Assembly (NCBI GenBank): GCA_021234535.1
Contig: CM037843.1
Span: forward strand, 39,991,200 to 40,055,199
Direction: 5' to 3'
Length of the DNA stretch: 64,000 nt
From: Stichopus chloronotus
Taxonomy: Eukaryota; Echinodermata; Holothuroidea; Aspidochirotida; Stichopodidae
The notes under the pieces were generated by a model, which searched no databases, was not told the origin of the DNA, and was given only the letters and a program-made list of their open reading frames with translations. Position 1 is the first letter of the stretch; each line of letters starts with the position of its first letter. This document shows positions 1 through 12,000 of this stretch, one piece after another. The translations under genes and the position numbers were made by a program.

Positions 1-25
1 CCCCTGACGATCGCTGCTGGCACTG
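1..25 (+). CDS. RDH13: RDH-A exon 1, 3' end only
   Basis: The first 25 bases read PLTIAAGT plus one base and end at a GTAAAA donor (26). Joined in phase 1 to exon 2 they give PLTIAAGTAMGFVILRK, which fits the hydrophobic N-terminus of RDH13. The equivalent exon of RDH-B also ends in phase 1 before GTAAAA. Exon identity is inferred because its start is outside the window. Confidence 0.75.
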
Positions 26-3000
26 GTAAAATAAAATTTTGGACAAACATAGTCCTTGTTACGTAATAGGGCTAAGTTAGACCTAGGCTATACTCATGTG
101 TTACTCTGTAGGCTGAACTATAGCCCGAACATAGTGTTTGTCACTGTTACTTAGGCCCAGTCTGCCGTCAACGATGATTTAAGTACTACTCACTCGTCTA
201 ATGTTATTTTGTTAGTCTTCTTTACACATGATTTGCAGATGCAGAAAAATAAAAGAAACCGCATAATTCCTTATGATTCATGTATCATATCTCAACCCAT
301 GTGATATGCATTAATCATTTTGCATGGGTTCCAGATTGATTTTTTTCTCATAAATTTGCTGATAGGTCTACTGTATGTCCCTTTTCAAGGCAGGTACATG
401 CATCCCAAGCACACCTGGGAAGTGCTGCATGATTTCCAGTTTCCACGGCCGTTGTTTTCATTGCACTGTCGTTTGTAGCAATCCCTTTTCTCCCTAGTTT
501 GTATGTTCAATCCCCCCACCCCCACAATATTTTCCAGGCTATAGTGTTCCAAAAATGGCTAATTCATCCTGATTCATGTCATCTCAATGTATGTGATGAA
601 TAATTTTTCATAGATTGATTTTCCCTCTCATTTATCAAGAAATTGCAAACATTTGATCACACTTTCAATTTGGAATCAAGGGTGGGTAGACCTACATCAG
701 GATATAATTTATCCAGTGTCACATTGCAATATTTGCAAAAAAAAAAAACAAAACAAAAAAAAACAGGCCAAATTGCTATACAATTGAAAATGACATGTAT
801 GCATGCATTTATTTTCCCAAGACCTCAAAAGTCCCAAAAACTGCTACACAAAATTTAAACTCTGAATCATTCCCTAGTGTATATGCAGCTTTCACTTGGT
901 ATGTCCCATTTCTACATATATGGCCGATTGTAACAATGTGGGTTTACAAACAAGTAGTCCTCAGTGCTGCTTCTGGACTTTCCAGCTAACCCTCTCTTAA
1001 TTACTTACATCTGAGGCTCAGGTCATGCATCTTTCGTGGAATTAAGAAAAGGAAATGCAGCTAAACATGCTGCTAATCATGGCAATGAAAGAGAAAAAGT
1101 ATGGGCCTGTTTCAAGAATGCCTCACTCAGGTACTAGCCTGAATCTGCATAAAGCACATTGCAGAAACCACATCTGGTTGAGGTGGCAATGGAATGAGGA
1201 AGAGATCATTCACTGCTGTGAAGTGTATTTTCTGTCTTGATTCAGAAGCACTGACTTGAAGAGTATGGCGATAGCTATGGTAGCAGATTGTCTTGAACAT
1301 TCAATCATGGTTAATTGTCACAAAAAGTTCCATTTCTGGTACCGATCACCGGAGCACTGTGGAATTTCAAACCTCTCTAGTAGGTGACAGCTGACTCAAT
1401 TGGCTATGGCAAGCCAGAATGCCCAATAATTCGATATAATTGCTTGGTGCCCATTCATTTTTGATGAAGGCACCCATTCGTTTGTGCTGAAGGCATCAAG
1501 TGACCTGCCCAGTGTGTTGATGTTTGCTTTGATTTCTTAATCTAAGCTTGCTTTTTAACATCTCTCCATCAGCCATGGGATTTGTGATTCTGAGGAAAGT
1601 GACATCTGGTGGTCGATGTTTGAGCAAGGCTCGTCTGGATGGTAAGACAGTCGTGATAACTGGGGCAAACACTGGCATTGGCAAAGAGACTGCAATTGAC
1701 CTGGCAAAAAGAGGTACATACCAATATTCTTAACATATTTTATATGATATTGTTCATAGTTCCAGGCAAATGGGAGTGTATGGTCTAAAAATATTCAAAG
1801 TAGTGGATCAGTGTAATCGTCATCTGATTGAGTTATGACTTTACTGGAATTAACCTGGTAAAACAGAAATCTCATAAAGTTAGAATTTGTTTCTTAATAG
1901 TTCTGTTTTTAAAACATTCTCTATGTTCTGTTTGGAAGTCATAGATTTTTGGTTTCTTGTGTCAGCAAAGGAACCTGTGTAACCAGATTGGCATGTGTGT
2001 GTGTGCATCTGTGACACTTGCTTAGGTATGCTAAAAAGTCAAACTTGGTATGTAGGTTTGCCATATTGGGAAGGTGTGCCTTATTATTTTTGGTGTAGGT
2101 CAAAGGTCATCTGGGGACACTGAGAGTAATCTTTGTTTCTGTGACACTTGCTTGGGTACCCTCTAACTCAACAGGGGAAAGTCGAATGAAAGTCAAACTT
2201 GGTATGGAGGTTCACCATATTGAGAATGTGTGCCCTATTGTTTTTGGTCAAAGGTCATCTTGGAGAACTGGGGCAAAGTCTGAAAACCTTTTTAGCATGA
2301 TATTTCCAGTTGTGAAGTTTAGACAAAGTTTATACTTGGTATATGGATGCATTGTGGAAGTGGTGCCTTCAGGGGATTCAAGATTTTTGGTCCAAGGTCC
2401 AAATCGGCCTTATGGGCCATTTTAATCAATTTTGCATAATGCCTCTTCTCCTACAGATTGTATGGCCTTAAGTTGAACTTGTGTCATGTTCCAACTATGT
2501 CAGTGGTTCCTTCTGGTTGTTCAAATAATTTGTCCCACATGGATCATACGGACCATGTAATGAAATAATGCAAAATATTTTTCTACAGTATGGGTCTTGT
2601 GTTTTGCAGTGTGGAAGAATTGCCAAATTAGCATTGTGGTAGTGAAACCTTTCCCAGTGTTCAACATTTGTGGGTCCAACTTGAGGTTTGGCCATAAATT
2701 ATTACATTGTGCAAAGTGATTAGTTTTATATGTTACAGTGTTGAGGGTTTTTCAGATTAGTATTTGAGTACCATTTCCTGATCAGCATTCTTATGGACAA
2801 AATGGGGCCCACACTTTTGTGGGTTGTGATGTATTGTGGATTAACCTTTGTTAAGACTATAAATGATTACAGTTGATTTACAATAATCTTCGTGCAAGGA
2901 ACCATAGTGCCCTTGGGCTCTTGTTTAACAAATTTCATTTGTGACAGTGTTTTATTACATTTTTAGAAATTGTGATGTCACACCAGCCTTACCAATAGAA

Positions 3001-6000
3001 TCTACCAATGTGATCTTACCAACAGAATCTTCTATGTTTCTTGATAATCTCAACTACCTTAAAGGAAACTTGGCAACAAGTAGAGAGTTCAGACCTTTAT
3101 CTTCATATCATTTGAAGCTAGAATCTACAATAAAGCCATTCACTGGTGTCAGATTCCAAGATTAAAATGTGCACCTTAATTTCGAAGAACAACAAAGCCT
3201 TTGGATGTACTTTGCCTGAGTTGCATAAAATTTTATAACCTTTTGAAAACTGGAAGTCTTTCTTGGCAGAACAGTCTCTCTTCAAACAGCAATATCTTGA
3301 GTTAAGAACAAGCTACTGAAAAGCAGTTTGAAATGCCTGCATTTGAGATCCCTCTAAATTGTCTGTGGAATATAAATATCTTGAACTTAAGTTGAAGTAT
3401 TCATCTTTGAACCATTGCAATGGAACAGCTCTAGTCTCAAGGTACAATACCTACAACCACTTGATGAATGGGATAAGAAAGGCATTGGATTCAGTTATAC
3501 ACTGACAGAGGTAAAGTTTGATGAACACTGGTATGTTTGTCACAATTCATTTTGTAGTATTTGGTGCCTCTTTGCCAAGAGTGGCAATGGGTATGTTGCT
3601 TTATTATCTCCCATGTTCCATCACCCCATTGACATTGGTTCTCTTAAGTTTTTGCAAAATTATTTGAGACCTGTGTGGATTTTTCAGTCCTTGGGTACAT
3701 ATTCTTATTTTCATTTGTTTATTCTGTATTTTGTGCCCTTTGGGCAACAGTGTTACATTCAGTGTTACATTTTTGTGCCTCTGTGATGTTGCACATGATA
3801 TGTATCATAAAAGCAAAGTTTCTTGCAGTGGAACAACATGATGTTGGAAGCTTGTAGTGAGTTAATGATCACTGTCACACTTTATGTAGGCCAAGGACAA
3901 TCTGAGATCACTAGAGGTCAAAGTATGACAAGCTTATAAGTGATTTATTTATTTTAATTTAATTTTTTATTCTAGTATGAATTTCAATTGTATAAATTTC
4001 CAACGAAAGAGCTCACTTGACATCAACATCAAGTTCCATTTTCTTGATGATATTGCTCTTTGGCCACCTAGCAGAACTATGCTGTCCAAATCATTTTTCT
4101 TCAAACTTTCTGTCTGTCCCTTTCCATGACATCCTAATTTGAATAAAAAAGATTTAATCAAGTAGTGATGGTTAGTGTTTTTTCCTTCTTTTTGGTTTTT
4201 GTTTTTGTTTCAGGTGGCAACATAATCTTAGCTTGTAGAAATATGGAGAAGACAAAGGCAGCCCAAGAGGAAATCATCAAAGTATCTGGCAATAGTAATG
4301 TTTCGATAGTGGAGCTGGACCTCTCGTCACTAGAGTCCGTCCGTCGATGTGCAGAGAAGATAAATGGCGAGCAGAGCACGGTGGAAATCCTCATCAATAA
4401 TGCTGGTGCAGCATCCTGTTTCTGGAAGATACATGCAGATAATCTAGCTTTCAATTTCTTGAAATGTTTGAATGAATTGAGAATATCTTGTATTGTCCTT
4501 GTGATGGCATCGAATATTAGTTCATATTACATTATGGATGACGCAAACTTCATTGCTACAGTAGCAATGGTAGCTGTTTTGCCTGTGCTGTGTGAGTTGT
4601 CCATGGTGAAAATTTTTGAGACAGGCCTGCAGAAGAAGATTTTTGATTCCTTGCCAAGGGCAAGGCACGGAATCTGTGCGATGGCATGTGTGTGTTTATG
4701 TGACGCCTTGGCTTGTAAACACCATATCTCAAGAAGGGAACAGTGCTCAATCTCCAAAGTTAGTGTGTTGGCAATCCACCATGCAGTAGATGATCCCTAT
4801 TGTTTTTAATGTAAGTCAACGGTCATTTGAGGTCATGAGAGGTTAAAGTATGTAAACCTATCAAGGGAGATATCTCAGCAACGGAATGTTGCTGGAACTT
4901 CAAACTCATGTCATTACAGTAGTAGCAACTGACAAGAAGATGATGTCTGCAATTATTTATGGAGGTCAAAGGTCGTAAGGTCAGTAGAGGACATTGCTTG
5001 AAAACCTTGTAAACGCGGAATCTCAAGAAGGGAAAGGTGCTCGAACTTCAGACTTGGTGTTCACTGTGAGTAGATGATTCCTATTGTTTTTTATGGAGGT
5101 CAAAGGTCATTTGAAGTCACCAGAGCTTAAAGTAGAAAAAGTTCTGAAGGGAGATATCTCAGTGACTAAATGTTGCAGGAAGCTCGAACTTTTATCATTG
5201 GTAGCACCTAATGAGAAGATGATATCTGTCATTTTTTATGTCTTTCCCATTGAAAAAACTTGCCAAAATGTAGATCTATGTTTAATAACAGAGATTGTTG
5301 CTAGGTAACTTTGGTCCCTTTTTCTTTTAATTCGTGGAACATTTACCGTCCATTTTCTATGCCCTCTCCAAGCAAGCACTAAACACAGCTCATATCACCT
5401 TTTCTAAGCCTTCAGAGAATTTCTCATTTGCCAGCAACTCCCTGTCAAGATTTACAAAGTACTTGGTTGTTTTAATCACAGTAAACACTCCCTTAGGGGG
5501 CAAAATGTATTCCCGGTTGCCCTTGATAACTCCACAATCATAACCACAATTTGGTTGTGTGAACTTTCTATCAACTTGTGAAATACCTTGGTAAAAAGAT
5601 GACACGCCATCCTTCTTGACCACAATTGTTATCAATGCTGAGTGATTAACAATTACTCATTCATATCGGCACTTGGTAACATCAAACCCATAAGTGATAT
5701 AGAATGTGGTTGTCATTCTTGCATTTTGTTTTTAATTTTGATACAATGCCTTCCCTTCTTCCCTGGTCGCTCTTGTTTGTAAGTGATTGTGTGGGTGTGA
5801 ATGAGATACTGGCAAGGAGTCGCAAAGTCCTTTGACTTTCTGGTTCATTTATTTTGCGGCAATAATTGATGGCAGTCTATAATGTGCTTTTTAGAACAGT
5901 CGCTTTTGAAAACTTGGGATCTCTTTAAGCCTATTTGACAGGGACTCTCACCACCGACTTGGTATTCTTAACTTTTTCCAGGCATAATGGCTTGTCCGAG

Positions 6001-9000
6001 ATGGGAGACCAAAGATGGATTTGAGATGCAGTTTGGGACCAATCACCTCGGCCATTTTCTCTTCACAAATCTTCTTTTGGACCTCATCAAAAGCTCAGCT
6101 CCTGCTAGAATCATCAATGTCTCCTCCAGTGCACATATTAAAGGAGACATCTACTTCGACGACATTCATCTCAAGGACAACTACACTCCATTTAAATCCT
6201 ACTCCCAAAGTAAAATAGCAAATGTTCTCTTCAGCAAAGAGTTAGCCAAACGACTGGAAGGTGAGGCTTAAACCTTTGACTTCAACACATATGTCTTTCT
6301 GTCTCTCTGCCTTCCTGCCAGTCTGTCTGTCTGTCTTTTAATATCTATCTGTCCATCTGTGTTATTTTCTGTCTGCAAAGACACATTTTTGTCAATGTCC
6401 GAAGAAATGTGGATGAAGCTTGGTCCCACCGATCCGTGAATGGCGTACAGTACGTCAGACTACTTTGTTGCTGATATAATGTATGTAAGACATTGACAAG
6501 TATGGTCAGCTATTGGTGCTTGCAAATCTACGTTTTGGAATTTCACACTGTAATGTTTCAAAAAAGAAGGCCATCTTTTTTCTGTCTGATTGTCAAGTAG
6601 AGAATGGCTTTTGAAAGATGAAGTCCTTTCCTCATGGTTTGTCTAATTTAAAAGGTAGGTGGTGGAGGAGGTGTATCGAGGGGAGGGTTGGAGGGCATGA
6701 TTTGGAACGAATAAACAGGAGAACCCAGTCACTGTGTTTAAGTTATTGCAGTGGGGAATGTGACTTCTAGCACATGAATGCAGATGTTGTGTCTTTGACA
6801 TTGCAGTCACTTTCCTGTTATGCTCTTTGATTCATGGTGATAATTTGCAGACTTGGCAAAAGTTCAGAAAGAGTGGCACAGAAGAACATCAATATGATAT
6901 TATGGTAAAGGCTGCCATAAGTGCAGTGAAAGTGATGACTTGGCAAAATTTAATATCTGTTCCATCAAATGCATATTTGGACTGTTGTTGAATGTTGGAC
7001 AATGTATGTAAGTCTGTATGTTCAAAGTGATGTTTGTTATCAAACGACGTGAGATGTTCGATCCATAGTACTCAATTCATTTGGTTAATTCAAGGCTGCT
7101 GCATCCAAGAGATACACAATTCTCCATCTTCATTCTGTAAGCTGGTAATGAAGTCAAGTTAAGTATGAAATGATAAAGTTTTGTAATTAAAGCTCATTTC
7201 ATCATGCTTCATGCAAAATCAGTGAGGATGGAAAATTTGATATTCCAATGCAATTATTTTGTCCTGATAAAAAGGGTAGCTTTATAACCAGTAAATTATG
7301 AGGTCTAGAGGGGTGAATTCTGAGCAGTTATGTGTGCTCTATCGATTTAGGGGTTGGCAACAACTACTTATTCAAGTACAGAATTGGCAATTTTGATGCA
7401 GTTCTCCCCTTCTGGGACAGGATAACTGACATTTCTTAAGTTGCTCTTTCTGGAAAACCATTCTGGAACATTAAGTACATCAGCTTGCCCATAGTTCACA
7501 TGTCCAAGTTCTTTGGCTTTTAGAAACATCTCAGTACATTTTGTAGGAGACTTCTCTTTTTCAAGCTGATCCACTCACTTACTTGACAACTCCACAGCCT
7601 TCCTAAAATTTTTTTTAGTATGGCCTAGTTCATCTTTGGTGTGTTTCACATCAATGCTTATTTTCATCAAAGACTCTTTCATTGACAATTGCAATGATTC
7701 CCTGTGCCTGTCTTTCTCCTAACTCCCCCTCTGAATTTCAGTTGTTGTTCGCCATTGCATAATCAGGTTTTATTGACCCCATTGCTCAGTAAGTTGATTC
7801 AGCATGGACTGAATGTTTTATTTTTTTTTTATTGGATAATTTAGAGCTACTCATCTTGATCAAAGAATATTTAAACTGTTTCTCTGATGATGGTGGGATC
7901 TTTTAATAAATTCACAGAGATGACTTAATGTTTACAACATACAAGAAATCAGTCAAATTTGTGGGAGCCTTGTTCCATACTTGTTGCTAGCAGTTGACCA
8001 TTTTGTTATTCAGGGTATAAAATTTGAAAAAGGTTGGTATAGTCACAGGTCAAATCATGGCTTATGTATTTTGGTAAGCGTTGAATGATGAGGTACCGTA
8101 CAATACAGCAGGATATAACAGCTGGATACAGTTATGAATGTAATGAACAGTGCAGTCATTGTATCATTTAAACTCATGTGATATTAAAAAAAAACACAGT
8201 AATGTGTATTAAGTATTGATGAAAGTAATGAGTATTGATTTAAGTAACGAGTATTGATGGGAGTGATCATATAACATGGACGATAGCCATAATGCCACTA
8301 AAATCCATGAAATATTGACCATATTACAAAGAAAAGGCCAAGTATGCAGCTGTTGATGTGTAGGGAGTGACTTCCGTGACATGTCTCATATTATCCCTTT
8401 TAACTCTTTTCTAGATGCATCACACTTTATCTTTAATGTGTAAAGTCTGATAGTTACAGTTAACTATATATCAATTCAAGAAACATTCAGCAAGTAATGT
8501 GCAATGAATGTGTAAGTTGACGTAACATGCAGTGTGCACACTTTCATAAACGGGCAGTCACTGTAAGTTAGTGGAGCTGACTCAGGTATCCTAATTGAAT
8601 GAAACCAATTATGTGTGTTGTGCAAAGATCTCAACTGTATGCTTACCAGCAGACCTGATGCAACTGGATGTAAATTAACTACTAGCCAGATGAAAAACTT
8701 CAGCTGATGAGAAAATTGTCTTTTACACTGAAACTGAAGGATAACTGCAGGCCAAATGTGCTGACATTCCCAGAAAGTATTTGCAAGCCATACTACTCCT
8801 TCTGCTAAATAAGGATACTGCTCGTCTCTTTTCTTCACTACAAGAACAACTTACACATGTTGACAGTAATTGATCATTTTATGATTCAAGAATTAGAAGA
8901 AGTGTGGCTTTATTTGCTCTTTGGAGTGTGACCACAGTGGCAAGAGTTTTAATCCTGTAAATGGTCAAGGATGTCAGTTTCAGATTTGACTTTTGACTTT

Positions 9001-12000
9001 CAGTAATTGTTATGATTTAAGCATATGTTGTTTGTATTCTGGTAGTCTTCTCTGCATGTTGCTTAGACTAAAGGACGTCATTGTTGTGTAGCTTGGTTGC
9101 ACTCTCCTCACATTTTGATTAACATTGTGACCAACATTTAACAGGTTTCTTCCAGAACATTATCTCATTCCAAATGTTTGTTTTCCACCAGGTACTTCGG
9201 TTACAGTTTACTCGGTACATCCAGGGGTGGTGCACACCGAGTTGGGCCGCCACTTCTCTGATACACTTCCACTTCCTGTTTACCTCCTCTTTCGTGCTCT
9301 TTACCCCTTTCTACGTTTGCTTCTGCTCAAGACAACTGAGCAGGGTGCACAGACAAGCATTTACTGTGCAGTCAATGAGAAGGCTGGAAAAGAGACTGGT
9401 CTTTACTACAGGTTTGTTAAAATATTAGACATGTCTAAGATACATTTTATAGCACTTACGTTTTTACATTTAATAACTTTCAAGTCCCTCACAAGAACTC
9501 CTGTATAAGGTACAACTTGCACTGTACAAGATACGTTGTGAGATTTTAGGCCAAACAACTCCTAATGACTGAAGGGGTCTGTGTATTGAGGATTGTGCAC
9601 AAGGTTGGTTTTTGGGGCAAGATATCTCGAGAAGTGGAAGTTCTTTAAACTTCCACATTTTAAACATATCACTAGTTTTGATACAAAGAGGACCACTGTT
9701 TAATTTTTGCAGAGGTCTGAGGCTCATGTGAAGTCATTTTAGACATTATCTTAAACGGGACATCTCATGTGATAAATTGGCCTATACAGTCATGTTTATA
9801 GTAGACAGCAAATGGAAAAGCCCATGTGAGTTCAACAGAGGGAAAATATCTGAAGATGCAATAGAGGTAATATTGCAAATTATACACCCTCAGAGTAAGT
9901 TATCAGAAAACCCTTAGTGAGTGGATGATCCTTGTCATTTTTTATTCTCAGATGAAAGATCAGCTCAGATCATGTAGTCAAAGACAAACATAGATAAGAT
10001 TTAGAGAAAAAGGTTGTTAAAATTTTTAATTTGATGTGTAGTGAATCCGTGGTAGGTATGAAATAGGTAAGCATTGTCATGTGTGAATGTCAGCTGAGTC
10101 CAACAGTGATTTTAAGTATCGTACACTTGTATAAACACATGATACCTTAAGAAAACTTGGAACTTCAAGCTACAAGGTAAGTACCTCTTGCTTCAAAGAT
10201 GATCTTTACCATTGAGGATAAAAGTCATGTAAAGGCCAACAGAAGTCAGAATAAGAGCAACTTGTACATGAGCAAAAAAGGTTGAAAAAATTCAGGTTTT
10301 AAGCTCATTTTAGTTGGCTGATGTCTGTAAGTTTTCAGTCAGGTTCAGCATCTTCTTGAGATCTTGATATCAATAAAAGTCAGCATTTTATGTCTGATCT
10401 GTAATTTAAGTTGAATTTAATCCCTTTCTGTTTGTGTAGTCATATTTTAATCCATGTGGAAAAATCCACCTCCTCCTCCTCAACTTCTGATCAAACTTAG
10501 TGAATATTGTGCATGATGAAAAAAAAATCTTGTGATGAAAGAAGCTACTATAGGCCTAAGTATGAAACAGTTTGCCAATAGTTTGGATCTGGTGTGAATG
10601 TGCGTCACATGGATAAAATTTCCTCATTTACTGGAAAGTCGTCAAACCTGCACAGATGTTTACACTTCATTCAAATCAGCAGTTCCTGACCAGCGTGAAC
10701 CACATTAATTCCCTCATATTCCTCACCACCCCCCCTCATAGAGGCTTCCATTAGGTCATGCCAGAAGCTAGTGGGATACTGAAAGTATACATCACCCTCC
10801 AGGTATCCCATTTAAACATCTGGGCAGGGAGAGGTTTTCATGATGAAGACATGACCTTAGTGATGGTAACTGGGCAACCATCAGATTGACAAATTGGTGA
10901 TTACTTGACCATAACACTCCTTGCTATCTGGATCCATTGTTACATAACAATGGAGCACAAAATATGTGGACTTGACATTTGTTTACAGCAACACATCTTT
11001 CAAGCTTCCCAGTGTCTGTTGATCGCACAGTCACAAGTGAAACATGAGGGAAGTGTTTTAGTAGACTAAAATGGGGTCATGCAGGCCTTCAGTTTAAGAT
11101 TTTCAAGGTGTACTCCTCATGGTATAAATGAGTGTGGCAGGTGCGCTGCTTTATTAAACTTTTCTAGATTTACTTGAGTTCCCATTCTCTATCTAGGTGT
11201 GCAAAAAAAAAGTCACACTCCTCACAGTGATTTTAGAAGGGTGATGGCATGCAACAGTGTGGTAGCCAGCAGGGGTGTAGAGTGCCCCTCCACAGAAATT
11301 TTATGAATGCGATGGATGATGTCGAAAAAAGAGCAGAGCAAAAAAAAAAAAAAAAATGACAGGAGGGAGGGATGATAAATTGACAGAGTGTCAGGGAGAA
11401 CTGGGAAACTGTGAGACTGGGAAACTAGCTTCACAGGTGTGATCTTTTTATGATATTGAAAACTAAGACAAAACAGATTAACGACACAATTGAAAAAAGG
11501 TGTTCACACAGGTGTGAAGTCATGGTTGATTTGAGATTTGATTGGCCATACATGCGCCTGTTGGTCATACGCAGTATACGAACATGTGGCCGAGGGATGG
11601 AATGCACAGCAGGACGGTCGGCATATTTATTTCACGCAGGACGCATTGGCAATTCGCCTCCCCAAGCAATCAAAACCTTGGATATTTTAATGATGTCATA
11701 GATTCTGGAAACAATGTTCTTCTATTTTCCCAACCATATAACACTAAATTAAAAAAAATCCCCAAAAAAGTATTGGTTGTAAATGCCAACTAAGGCTATT
11801 CCAAATAGGAACCAATATTCTGTCATATTACCATTTAAAAGTATGTCAATTTTACTACTTCAAAGTATGTCAGTTCTACTACTAAAAGTACATCATTTTT
11901 GTTTTTAAAACAAAGTTGAGAATGTTTCCGTACGGGTTCATGTAACAAGTTCATGTTTTACCTGGGCGTGTCTTCTAAAAACTTTCCAGTCGGGTTCTGC

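Noticed and set aside
4406..4809. Extension of RDH-A exon 3 as one long 214-codon exon
   Set aside because: After NNAG the translation loses all SDR similarity and runs into the dispersed element; the donor at 4406 gives the same 192-base exon as RDH-B.
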